DNA of 64,000 nt. Origin: Streptomyces sp. NRRL WC-3626 (GTDB lineage: Bacteria; Actinomycetota; Actinomycetes; Streptomycetales; Streptomycetaceae). Positions 50,937 to 59,344 of this stretch are shown one piece after another. The stretch is taken from positions 124,001-188,000 of the forward strand of contig NZ_JOCA01000008.1 in the NCBI RefSeq assembly GCF_000718785.1, written 5' to 3'. Both the position numbers and the translations under genes were made by a program. The notes below the pieces were generated by a model, which was not told the DNA's origin, did not search any database, and worked only from the letters and a program-made list of their open reading frames with translations. Numbering within the stretch: the stretch's first letter is position 1; the number at the start of each line of letters is the position of its first letter.

Positions 50937-51923
50937 GCTTTCCGCGACCGCCGACTCGAGCAGGGACAGCGTTTGGTTGTCCGCGTCCACGTCTGCGCGG
51001 ACGCCGAGAGGCAGCGGCAGGTTCGGAGAGGTATGGCCGAAGTCGACCTGGGCGAGAACGGGGATGTCACGCCGCGCCAGAACGTCGAGCACAACGTCGC
51101 GCAGACCCACCTGGTCTCCGCCGCCCTCGTAGGGCGTGACCTCTCTCGGGATGCCGACCACCATGCCCGCGATCCGGTCCAGCACCCCGGACAGCCGCAA
51201 GACATGCAGGTCGTTCCAGATCCGCGTGACCGGCCGCTGTAGCTCTTCCCAGAACAAGACGGCGCCGTCGAACCGTTCGGCGGGCAGAGCGAACGGTGTC
51301 GCCTGCAGCTGGACCAGGCGGTTCAGCAAGCCGCCGACCAGTGGTCCCTGCGCGCGGCCCGGCCGCCAGGTTTCCCAAGCCTCCCTTGCCGGCAGCGCGC
51401 CCGGCGCCTCGGCCTTGGTGAGCACACGGGCGTAGAGGTCGACGAGTTCGGACCGACGGGCCTCGTCGCCCAACGTGTACCAATCGCTGCCGAAACCGTG
51501 GGTGACGATGTCGGCGTGGAAGCCGACGAGGCCGGTCTTGGCGTACAACGCCATGTGCAGCACCGAGATGTCGCTATAGCCGAGGATCGGCTTCGGGTCG
51601 GCCCGGATCGCGTCCAGATCGATCAAATCGAGATAGCCGATGGTCGCCTGTCCACCGGTATGCGCGACGATGGCCCGTACCTCCGGGTCACGGAGTAGAC
51701 CATTGAGCTCGGCGGCCTGCTCCGCCGGAGTGCCCGACGCCCACCAGCGATTCTGCGCCGGGTCGACCATTGGGCTGACTCGCACGCGGAAACCCATCCG
51801 CTCCAATATCGCCACACCGCGGTCGAGCAGTGGTTCCTCACCCGGCTCAAGCTGGCCCGAGGGCGCGGTAACGACCACGAGGTCGCCGGAACGTAGCGTG
51901 CGGGGCCGAAGGATCACTGACAT
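50934..51923 (-). CDS. S66-family (LD-carboxypeptidase / MccF-like) serine peptidase
   Basis: 329 residues from ATG 51923 (MSVILRPRTLRSGDLVVVTA), with GGAGG upstream. The family pattern is clear: the nucleophile serine in KPILGYSDISVLHMAL, a Glu in AVLFWEELQRP, and the His in VDFGHTSPNLPLPLGVRA. S66 enzymes cleave LD-bonds in murein tetrapeptides (LdcA) or detoxify peptide-nucleotide antibiotics (MccF); this sequence alone does not decide between them. No signal peptide, so cytoplasmic. It is bordered on both sides by gene remnants. Confidence 0.9.
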   Translation of the reverse strand: MSVILRPRTLRSGDLVVVTAPSGQLEPGEEPLLDRGVAILERMGFRVRVSPMVDPAQNRWWASGTPAEQAAELNGLLRDPEVRAIVAHTGGQATIGYLDLIDLDAIRADPKPILGYSDISVLHMALYAKTGLVGFHADIVTHGFGSDWYTLGDEARRSELVDLYARVLTKAEAPGALPAREAWETWRPGRAQGPLVGGLLNRLVQLQATPFALPAERFDGAVLFWEELQRPVTRIWNDLHVLRLSGVLDRIAGMVVGIPREVTPYEGGGDQVGLRDVVLDVLARRDIPVLAQVDFGHTSPNLPLPLGVRADVDADNQTLSLLESAVAES

Positions 51924-52065
51924 GGGGCCTCCTTGTTGATCAACGCTGGCGAGCAACAAGGCCAGTGCCGCCGATATTCCGCCTCCCCGACGTGATCAAA
52001 ACCCCGGAACCCGGCTGGGCCCACCGACCGCCTCCAGGCGGACACCTTCGACTGTGCGCCGCTCC

Positions 52066-52209
52066 GTGGACACCCGGGTTCTGCTCACGACGTACACCAA
52101 CGCCCTGGCGGCGGCGCTGCGCGAGAATCTGTCGCTGGTCCTGGACGGCGACGAGGAGCTGCTGGAGCGGGTCGACGTGACCACGGTCAACGCCGGTCCG
52201 GGTGAATGA
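52066..52209 (+). pseudogene. Remnant of a UvrD-like helicase related to the gene at 27595
   Basis: The open segment encodes RVLLTTYTNALAAALRENLS and then ELLERVDVTTVNAG before a stop. This matches motif Ia and the following region of the intact helicase at 27595-29754 (RILLTTYTNALVNALRSGLE; ELRERVDISTVDG). All other motifs are gone. Its end runs into the next remnant. Confidence 0.8.
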
Positions 52210-52402
52210 GGTGCTCGCAGCCCCGCCGCTCGCGGCAGCGGCGGGAGTCGGTCCGGACGAACTGTCCGACAGGACCCGCGCGCTGCTACGCCTCACCCTC
52301 GACACCTCGCAGGTCGGAGACTACGACGCCGCCCTCACCCTCCGCTCGACCCTCAGGGAACAGCTGCGACGCGACAAACGGGATGGAAACCGTACGCGTT
52401 GA
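52202..52402 (+). pseudogene. Mosaic remnant joining CoiA-like repeat and kinase C-terminal sequences
   Basis: One 66-codon frame joins three pieces. PPLAAAAGVGPDELSDRTRA matches repeat 3 of the CoiA-like protein (TLAAAAGLSPDELSDRTRA). LLRLTLDTSQVGDYDAAL matches the kinase tail (LLRLALDTYQTEDYGAAL). TLRSTLREQLRRD matches the kinase C terminus (SLRSTLKKRLRRS). It is the collapsed footprint of a second copy of the 43296-47432 operon, shortened by at least two internal deletions that kept the frame. Confidence 0.85.
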
Positions 52403-52552
52403 TGACGTCAACGGATGAACTGCTGAAAATCTGAGGACACATCGTCTACGCTCTTGTCTGCCGCCGCTGCCCCTACGCGAGGGGGTCTGCCCCTCACCCG
52501 GGCGGGGCGGGACGCGGGCACGCACGTGCGGGGGACGAAGGAGCAAGGGGCA

Positions 52553-55483
52553 ATGCGGGTGGACGACAGGGCGAGCCTCAAAGCCGAAGCGTTGGCCTTC
52601 CTGCTCGAACCATTGGGTGTTGACGCCACCGTCGGCGCGGCCGCCCTCATGCGCCTCGCCAAGGGCGTCGACGCGGCCGCTCATGAGCGGGGCTGTGCCG
52701 CACTTCCCCCGACCGGGAGCACTCTTCCCTGGGTGTCCGGTGCCGTGGCGGCGTGCGTCGAGGAACATGAACTGGTCCGTCGGGCGGCGGACCGGGGCCG
52801 GACCCTTTCGCCGTCCGAGGCCGGAACCCTTCGCGGGTTGATGAGGACCGAAGGACTGCGGTCTCATCTCCAGGCGTTCGAGGGCGTGACGGTGGAAGCG
52901 CTTCGGGCCGATCCGGCAGTCGTGGCGCTCGCGGAACGGCTGCTCCCTGGCGTCCTCGAACCGTGTCGCCGTGCCCATCAGGAGTGGCCCGCGGAGATCT
53001 GGCGCTCGATCCGTGGAATCGACCTCGCTGGCGCGATGACCGACCTGCGTCGCCGGCGAGGCAGCCGACAGGCAGCCGGCGCACGCGAACTCGTGCTGCA
53101 GCACAGTGTCTCGGCGGCTCGGGATCTGCGGAACAGCGATCTGGTGACGCTGCTGGAGAGGGTGCGGGACTTCGTCGCCGCGGAGGAGTCGTACGAGGCG
53201 GCCCTGTCGGTGCGACCGGACTGGTGGCGCTGGCTCGGACCGGACACGGGATTCACGTTCAGATCGGATCGGCGTGAAGCCCTGCTCTGGGCGATCAGGG
53301 CGCGCGACACCGGCACCCTGTCTGGGAGCACTCTGGAGATGCTCGCGGACGACTGTGTGAGAGTCGTGATCGAGCAGCGGCTCGCGACGGCGCTGACGGA
53401 CACCACCGATCTCCCGGCAGCACCCGCGACGAGCACGGCGGCGCGGCTCCTGACAGGTCTGTCCGCGGTCGCCTCCCGGACCCGTGTCGACGAACTGCGA
53501 GCGCTCGAGTCCTGGTACACGAAGAACGCCGAGTTCCTCGACCGTGTGGCAGCGGCCATGGACGCGCGGCGAAGCGCACCGGGTCTCGGCGAGGCTCTCG
53601 AGGCCCTGGCCGACGGACTTCGGCTGCCGTCGGGGACGCTGGATGCGAGTCGTACCGCCTACCGTGACATCCAGTCCGCCCTCCGGGCGGAGGTCGAGGC
53701 TCACCTTCGGCCGCCGTCGTATTCCGCGCACGCGATGGAGAGCGCGCACCTCGTCGGCGTCATCCGCCGCATCGGGGCACTTGAACGCGAACTGCGCGAG
53801 GCCGTGCGGGACATGCCTGAGACGAGAGGCAGGCTACGCGTGGCCATCGTCGGAAGAACCAAGTCCGGGAAGACCACGCTCAGGAAAGCACTGACCCGCG
53901 ACGCAGACCGGACCGGGATCGGACGCGGGGCGCACCGCACCACACGGAAGACCTCCGCGTTCGAGCTCGGCTCCGTGATCTATCTCGACACACCCGGCGT
54001 CGCCGCGAAGGACGACGACCTCGACGCCCATCACGCCCGGGTCGCGTGCGACATCGCCGACGCGGTCATATGGAACTATGCCGACACGCTGCGCGGCGAG
54101 GAGTCCGCCGAACTCCAACGGCTCCTCCTCTCGGGGAAGCCCCTGCTCGCCGTCGTCAATGTGAAGGAACGAGTCGACACACCGGACCGCCTGCGGCTTT
54201 TCGCGGAGCGTCCGGAGAGAGCCTTCGCGTCGGCGCCGGGCCACATGGCCCGCATCGAGCAGGTCTCCGGCACGGTCGGCGTCACTCCGCCCACCGTCCT
54301 CGCAGTCCATTCCGGTGCGGCGCACGAAGCGTTGTCCACCGCCGACGGCGAGTTGAGGGACATGGCCTTCCGGGCGAGCAGGCTGTCCGAGATGGAGCGG
54401 TCCCTCGTCCGGCTCCTCGCCGAACGCGCGATACCCCTGCGTGCCGTACGGCTGGCCGACGGCGTACGAGCGCCGCTCGCCGCGTTCCACGACCGGGCGA
54501 TGGCCGAACTCACGCACATCGACCTCGTACTCGGCGACCTCGAACAGTCGACGCCGAGCCGACAGGCCGCCCTCCTCGACGCCTTCCAGGAGGCAGGCCG
54601 GAACACGCGCGACCGTCTCGAAGCCGAACGTCACCTGGCCAGAGCACAGTTGGCGGACGTCGTGGCAGGACTGGGTGGTGTGGACCACGCGCAGCGGTGG
54701 AGCGACTTCATCACGGGCCTGGAGCTGACGGAACTCGTCTCGGGTCTGGAAGGCGAATTCGCCCAGGCGTTGGGGAAGCGGCGGGGGGTCCTGCGCGCGC
54801 GGTCGGACACCGCGAAGTCGCAGGACGACGAGGGCCTGCACATAGAACCGCGGCCTGACGCGAGTATCCCGGTCCTGAGCATGGCGGCCGTCAAGGGAGC
54901 TGCGACCGCGTTCCTGAACTCCCTTGCCGCCCAGGAGCACGGCAAGGGGCGCTCCCCAGGTACCGGGAAGGCCAACTCGACCGCGGAGAACATGAGTCAT
55001 GTGCTGGCCATCCTGGCCGGAGCGGCGAAGGCGGTGCACGGTGAGGTGGAGCGAGCGCGGCTCGCGAAGGACAAGTGGACCAACGAGACCGCGGCCGAGG
55101 CCGAGGCCAAGCTGGACGAACTGTTCGACGGAGTCGAACGGCAGTTGACGCGCATCATCGACGTCACAGCGGCTCGGGCCATGGCCCGGTTCGACGAGGA
55201 GGCCGCCGACCTCAGCCGCACGAGGGAGCGGTTCGAGCAGCTCCGACGACTGCGGTCGACGGTACGGTCCGCCCTCGATTCCATCGATCTCGTACTGGTA
55301 CGCCGGCTCCTCGCCCTTGTGGGCGGGGACCCGGCGGCGGTCCACCTGGCGCGCAGAACGCCGGGAATCGAACTTCGCGTCCGGACCGACGCGTCCCGCG
55401 CGACGGAAGTGCGGGCACTTCTACAGGACCACCTCGTGGATGTACTCACCGAGCGGATCGAGATCGGGAACACAGATGACTGA
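52553..55483 (+). CDS. Large dynamin-like GTPase, first of an overlapping pair
   Basis: I start at ATG 52553 (MRVDDRASLKAEALAFL), after GGAGCAAGGGG; an in-frame start at 52454 is less likely. The 976 residues have a ~420-residue helical N-terminal region, then a GTPase domain with P-loop VAIVGRTKSGKTTLRKAL (about 430-447), G3 YLDTPGVAAKDDD and G4-like AVVNVKERVD. A long helical C-terminal part follows (about 640-976, for example LDELFDGVERQLTRIIDVTA). The layout fits large dynamin/Era-like GTPases. Eight bases overlap with the next GTPase gene. Membrane action is plausible but no membrane segment is seen. Confidence 0.8.
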   Translation: MRVDDRASLKAEALAFLLEPLGVDATVGAAALMRLAKGVDAAAHERGCAALPPTGSTLPWVSGAVAACVEEHELVRRAADRGRTLSPSEAGTLRGLMRTEGLRSHLQAFEGVTVEALRADPAVVALAERLLPGVLEPCRRAHQEWPAEIWRSIRGIDLAGAMTDLRRRRGSRQAAGARELVLQHSVSAARDLRNSDLVTLLERVRDFVAAEESYEAALSVRPDWWRWLGPDTGFTFRSDRREALLWAIRARDTGTLSGSTLEMLADDCVRVVIEQRLATALTDTTDLPAAPATSTAARLLTGLSAVASRTRVDELRALESWYTKNAEFLDRVAAAMDARRSAPGLGEALEALADGLRLPSGTLDASRTAYRDIQSALRAEVEAHLRPPSYSAHAMESAHLVGVIRRIGALERELREAVRDMPETRGRLRVAIVGRTKSGKTTLRKALTRDADRTGIGRGAHRTTRKTSAFELGSVIYLDTPGVAAKDDDLDAHHARVACDIADAVIWNYADTLRGEESAELQRLLLSGKPLLAVVNVKERVDTPDRLRLFAERPERAFASAPGHMARIEQVSGTVGVTPPTVLAVHSGAAHEALSTADGELRDMAFRASRLSEMERSLVRLLAERAIPLRAVRLADGVRAPLAAFHDRAMAELTHIDLVLGDLEQSTPSRQAALLDAFQEAGRNTRDRLEAERHLARAQLADVVAGLGGVDHAQRWSDFITGLELTELVSGLEGEFAQALGKRRGVLRARSDTAKSQDDEGLHIEPRPDASIPVLSMAAVKGAATAFLNSLAAQEHGKGRSPGTGKANSTAENMSHVLAILAGAAKAVHGEVERARLAKDKWTNETAAEAEAKLDELFDGVERQLTRIIDVTAARAMARFDEEAADLSRTRERFEQLRRLRSTVRSALDSIDLVLVRRLLALVGGDPAAVHLARRTPGIELRVRTDASRATEVRALLQDHLVDVLTERIEIGNTDD

Positions 55484-57206
55484 CGGCAATCCGGTTGAAG
55501 CGCTGAAGGGATACGAAGGGCCGGCCGCCCGCGTGCACGCGCTTTGTGCACGGGCTGAGACTGTCCTGAACAGTCATGCCCGTACCCGGGACCTGACGGC
55601 GAGCCTGCCCCGCACGGACACGAGCCCGCTGCGCGTCGCGCTCCTTGGCCCGTACAGCGCGGGCAAGTCGATGCTCGTCGCGGCACTGCTCCGGCTCCCG
55701 CCGGCCGCCGTGGAGGAACTCGTCGACGCCGCGCCCAAGACCCACAAGCCGACGCCGTACGAGTGGAACGGCGTGACGCTGGTCGACCTTCCCGGGACGC
55801 TGTCGGGCAACGACGAGCATTCCGGCGCCGCGCGCCGTGGCGTGCGCGACGCGGACGCGCTGATGATCGTGACGACCAGCGAACTGCCGGGTGAAGCGGA
55901 GACCAGCGCGATTCTGCGGGCGCTCGATGACGACGGGTTCGCCGACCGCAGCGTGGTCGTCGTCAACAAGATGAACGCCGAGAACAGCGATCGTGACGTC
56001 ATCCTCGATGAGGTTCGCAAACGCCTCGGTTCGTTCGCCGACCGGGTCCCGATCGTGCCGACCGACGCCCGCGACTACGTCGACGCCGCCAACGACCCCG
56101 GCCTCGCCGACGATCAGCGCGATCTGCTGGTCGGGGAGAGCGGCATCGACGCGCTCACAGCCGAGTTGCGCAGAATCGTCGAGCCCGGTGTCACCGGTGT
56201 CCGGCCGAAGGCCCAGGCCTACGAACTCCTCCGGGTTCTGACGGACGCCGAACTGAAGTGGGAACTGGGCGGCGAGGAGCTCGGGGCCGCTAAGACCGCG
56301 AAGAAGGTGGAGGGCTCGGTCTCCAGGGCCGAAGAGGCCGTGCTGAGCACGCTGGCAAGGGAGAGCGATGTCGTCGCGTTCAAGCTCGAGGCGGCGGGAA
56401 ACAGGATCGCCGCCGACGTCTCGGAGGAGGCGGCCGAGTCCCCCGTCGACATCGCTCTCGAACTGATGCGTGTGAGCGCCGAATTCGACGCCAAGTTCTC
56501 CTCATCGATGAGTACGGCGTTCGAAGCGCTCGTCGCCGAGTACGGAACCGGTGTGCCTGAGCCCGAAGCATGGGTGAACGACCTCGACTCCCCCGAGACG
56601 ACGATCGACGCGTCCTCGGACGACGAATCTCCGTTCTCCCGTGCGGTGAGGGAAGCCGCGAAGAAGGCGGCGAAGTCGGGCGCCGGAAAGCTGAACGAGT
56701 GGGCGGGGAAGGTCGCGGCCGGTGGTGGCGAGCAGGGAAGCGCGGCCTCCGACATAGCGAACTGGCTCAACAGGAGTCGAGTGGGCCAGAAGGTGCTCGA
56801 CACCGGCGGAAAGTTCACCAACGGTGTGGGCAAGTACAAGCCGTGGGGTCAGGGGAAGGCTGCCAAGAAGATCGCCACCGCGGCCGACAAGGTGCAGTGG
56901 GCGACGGCGCTCATGGAGCCGTTGATGGACTTGACGAGCGTCGCGCAGGACCAGGGCAAGTGGATGGCGGTCAACAAGCACCGGAAGATGATCAGGGAAC
57001 ACTTCGCCCAAGAAGCACGCAGACAGCGGGCCGGGCTCACAGACGCCGGCGAGCGGCACCTCAGCGCATGGATCGCCGAAGTGGAACGGTCACTCAGCGG
57101 TCTCACTCAGCCGGGTGCGGAGATCAGAGCCGCACGTGACACAGCACTGGAGGAAATCCGAAGCCTCCGTGCCGAGGCCGAGGAGCTGGCCGGGCCGGCC
57201 GAATGA
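55476..57206 (+). CDS. Dynamin-like GTPase, second of the pair
   Basis: 576 residues from ATG 55476 (MTDGNPVEALKGYEGPAAR), eight bases inside the upstream gene. The GTPase domain carries P-loop LLGPYSAGKSMLVAALLRL (about 57-75), G3 LVDLPGTLSGND and G4 VVVNKMNAEN. The C-terminal half is helical, with a lysine/glycine-rich stretch (KKAAKSGAGKLNEWAGKVAA) that could touch membranes, and ends in a coiled coil. Paired bacterial dynamins often form hetero-assemblies that remodel membranes; overlap and shared architecture support that here, but the biological role is unknown. Confidence 0.8.
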   Translation: MTDGNPVEALKGYEGPAARVHALCARAETVLNSHARTRDLTASLPRTDTSPLRVALLGPYSAGKSMLVAALLRLPPAAVEELVDAAPKTHKPTPYEWNGVTLVDLPGTLSGNDEHSGAARRGVRDADALMIVTTSELPGEAETSAILRALDDDGFADRSVVVVNKMNAENSDRDVILDEVRKRLGSFADRVPIVPTDARDYVDAANDPGLADDQRDLLVGESGIDALTAELRRIVEPGVTGVRPKAQAYELLRVLTDAELKWELGGEELGAAKTAKKVEGSVSRAEEAVLSTLARESDVVAFKLEAAGNRIAADVSEEAAESPVDIALELMRVSAEFDAKFSSSMSTAFEALVAEYGTGVPEPEAWVNDLDSPETTIDASSDDESPFSRAVREAAKKAAKSGAGKLNEWAGKVAAGGGEQGSAASDIANWLNRSRVGQKVLDTGGKFTNGVGKYKPWGQGKAAKKIATAADKVQWATALMEPLMDLTSVAQDQGKWMAVNKHRKMIREHFAQEARRQRAGLTDAGERHLSAWIAEVERSLSGLTQPGAEIRAARDTALEEIRSLRAEAEELAGPAE

Positions 57207-57270
57207 AGCAGCGGTGGACCAACCGTGCGACCGGCGCGACGCCCGGACGTACACCCTCGGCGACCGGAGA

Positions 57271-57822
57271 TCAGTGACCGCCCTCCGGCACCACGAACGG
57301 CATGACCAGCAGCCACTGTTGATTGCCGCCGCCGTGCTGCTCCCAGAGCACGGGCATCGTCCTCGCTTCGGCCTCGTGAGGACAGTCCAGCGCGAACCCC
57401 GTCCCCGCGTTGATGATGCGATGCGTCCGGAGGCCGGGGGCGACGGAAACACGCCACCGCTGCCAGGCCGCGTCGTCGTCGCTGCGCCCCCGCATGCGGA
57501 GGTGGTCGCCGGATCCCGCCGCCCGACCGTCGAGCAGCAGGTTGTTGCTCGCCGAGATGATGTGTACCTCCCGTCCGTGCCCGGTCGCTTCCAGGTACCA
57601 CAGCTGATGCAACTCGCCATGCGCCGCCCACAAGTGGGGCGTGCTGCCGTCCCCGGAGTGAAACGCGGTGTCGAGTGCCAGCCCGCTGCTCGCGGAGATG
57701 AGGAGGAACGGGCCGGTCGGCTCGCGGCGGCGGCTCGTGAAGAACGCACCGACGTCATTCGTGCCGATCTTCAGGAACGGAAGACTGATCTCTGCACTGA
57801 CCTGGCGGCTCCTGGGCGACAT
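57271..57822 (-). CDS. Ricin-type beta-trefoil lectin-like protein, apparently cytoplasmic
   Basis: I choose ATG 57822 (MSPRSRQVSAEISLPFL), eight bases after AGGA; ATGs at 57831 and 57849 are alternatives. The 183 residues have a short N-terminal segment and a trefoil with QxW-type repeats (HQLWYLEATG; AWQRWRVSVAP; NQQWLLVMPF), plus LISASSGLALDTA and IINAGTGFALDCPH. No signal peptide is present, which is unusual for ricin-type lectins, which are mostly secreted enzyme modules. It converges with the GTPase pair, 64 bases apart. Confidence 0.75.
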   Translation of the reverse strand: MSPRSRQVSAEISLPFLKIGTNDVGAFFTSRRREPTGPFLLISASSGLALDTAFHSGDGSTPHLWAAHGELHQLWYLEATGHGREVHIISASNNLLLDGRAAGSGDHLRMRGRSDDDAAWQRWRVSVAPGLRTHRIINAGTGFALDCPHEAEARTMPVLWEQHGGGNQQWLLVMPFVVPEGGH

Positions 57823-57939
57823 GGCGGTCATCCTAATGAGTCGACGCATGGACGGCAGTGAGATGTCAAAAGACGACTTGCCCGCTTTACCCGGGCCTCC
57901 TTGCCCCAGCGGGGCGGGGACTTGAACCGGGATGGTCGG

Positions 57940-58899
57940 TCACTGCGACGTGTTCTGGTCGCGCCAGTCGCGCGGGGTGATTCCGTAGGTCTGTTTGAAC
58001 GACTTGGTGAAGTGGGTGGCGTTCGCGAAGCCCCAGCTTCGGCCTATCGCCGCGATGGTGCGCAGGCGGGCGTCGGGGCCGGCCAGTTCGCGTCTGCATT
58101 CGGCCAGGCGGCGGGTGCGGATCCAGTCGCCGAGGCTGATGCCCGAGCGGGACAGTACGGCGTAGAGGTGGCGTACGGAGATGCCGTGGGCGGCGGCGAT
58201 CCGTGGTGCGCAGAGGTCGGGGTCGGCCAGGTGCTCGCGGATGTACTGGGTGACGCGCAGGCTGAGGGTGGCCTCCAACGGGCCCTTGGACCGGGTGGAG
58301 TCGCCGTGCTGGGCCGTCAGAACGGCACGGAGGAGTTCGACGCTGGGCTGTACGACGTCTTCCGCGTGGGAGCCGTCGTGCAGGGCGTCGCTGACGGCCA
58401 GTTGGGAGAAGTAGCCGAAGGCGAGTCCCGCTACGGGATTGCCGGAGCCGAGGGTGACCGTGGCGGTGTCCCGTAACAGCCGGTCGGGGAGGGCGAGTGC
58501 CGCCCGGGGGAAGCGCAGGAAGTGATGGTCGACTCCCTCGTCGAAGAGGAGGGTGTACGGGGTGATCGATTCGTAGACCGCGAACTCACCCGGCCTCAGC
58601 ACGCATTGGCGGCCGTTCTGCGCCACGAGGCTGGTGCCCGACACCTGTAGGCCGAGGAAGACGGCCGGTTCCTCGTCGGCCCGGGCCTGCCGTTCCGTCC
58701 GGTGGACGGTGACCGCGGTCGCCCGCGCCGAGCACATCTTGAGGGGCCCCACGGCGCCGAGCCCGATGCGGACGGAGACGTCCTCGGCCGGGAGGCGATG
58801 GTCGATGTCGACCGCCACCAGGGATTCCCACACCGCGTGCCGGACCACTTCCTCCCGGTCCCCCGGCGCTATGTACGCGGTGTCCAGGACCGGACTCAT
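57940..58899 (-). CDS. AraC-family transcriptional regulator
   Basis: 319 residues from ATG 58899 (MSPVLDTAYIAPGDREEV). The N-terminal part is an AraC-binding-like sensor (PAVFLGLQVSGTSLVAQNGR; RPGEFAVYESITPYTLLFDE). The C-terminal HTH pair is clear: IAAAHGISVRHLYAVLSRSG and IAAIGRSWGFANATHFTKSF, ending YGITPRDWRD. It shares the architecture of the AraC gene at 41193 but is not a close copy. Target unknown. Confidence 0.9.
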   Translation of the reverse strand: MSPVLDTAYIAPGDREEVVRHAVWESLVAVDIDHRLPAEDVSVRIGLGAVGPLKMCSARATAVTVHRTERQARADEEPAVFLGLQVSGTSLVAQNGRQCVLRPGEFAVYESITPYTLLFDEGVDHHFLRFPRAALALPDRLLRDTATVTLGSGNPVAGLAFGYFSQLAVSDALHDGSHAEDVVQPSVELLRAVLTAQHGDSTRSKGPLEATLSLRVTQYIREHLADPDLCAPRIAAAHGISVRHLYAVLSRSGISLGDWIRTRRLAECRRELAGPDARLRTIAAIGRSWGFANATHFTKSFKQTYGITPRDWRDQNTSQ

Positions 58900-59340
58900 A
58901 CGGCGGCCCCTCGTCCGCGCGGGTCGTGGCGCCGGCCCGACCTCACCTCGTCCCGTTCCCTCACAAGTCGCTCCCCGTGAAGCCGTGCCACTGTCCAGGT
59001 GTCCCGCGCGGATGACTCACTGCCGAGACCCTCGGTGATCTTAAGGTCCGTACACGGAAACGTCGTTGAGGCGGCGTGTCCGACCGGACCGGAGGGATCA
59101 CACCGCGGTCCGGACCCCGTGAAGGCGACCCGAGTTGTCACCGGCGCGCGGAGTGACTCCAAGGGCCCCGGCGCTCTCCGAAAGCGTTTGCGAGCGGTGA
59201 CATCGGCGGGTGATACTCCGTCTCCGCCGGCTGACTCAGCCGTGTCTCTCCCCGTATCTCCCCGTGAAGGACTCCTTGATGGCAGTACTCGTGTGTGCGC
59301 AGGACGCCCTGGCGGCGGCCGTGACCCGACGGGACGGTGT
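58900..59340. other. Intergenic region upstream of the TPR-like membrane protein
   Basis: About 440 bases. It contains a possible promoter, TTGCGA (59188-59193) and GATACT (59212-59217) with an 18-base spacer, and the small coupled open frame at 59279-59344. Nothing else was recognised; the longer open frame from 58999 lacks a ribosome site. Confidence 0.4.
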
Positions 59341-59344
59341 GTGA
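59279..59344 (+). CDS. Possible 21-residue leader peptide coupled to the next gene
   Basis: ATG 59279 has GAAGGA about 7 bases upstream, a better ribosome site than that of the next gene. The frame encodes MAVLVCAQDALAAAVTRRDG and ends in TGA overlapping the GTG at 59341 (GTGA). This suits a short coupling ORF, though it may also be chance. Confidence 0.35.
   Translation: MAVLVCAQDALAAAVTRRDGV

Larger units (their letters stand above)
51924..52552. other. Decayed region before the GTPase pair
   Basis: About 630 bases with no intact gene. Two remnant open frames (helicase fragment 52066-52209 and mosaic fragment 52202-52402) are the only recognisable content. The final ~150 bases probably carry the GTPase promoter, which I could not define. 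Confidence 0.6.

Noticed and set aside
57905..57945. tRNA-like T-arm sequence (minus strand GGTTCAAGTCCCC) between the lectin and AraC genes
   Set aside because: The stem pairs only about three bases, no anticodon or D-arm is found nearby, and no CCA-like acceptor fits. Considered a chance match or at most a tiny att-like scrap.
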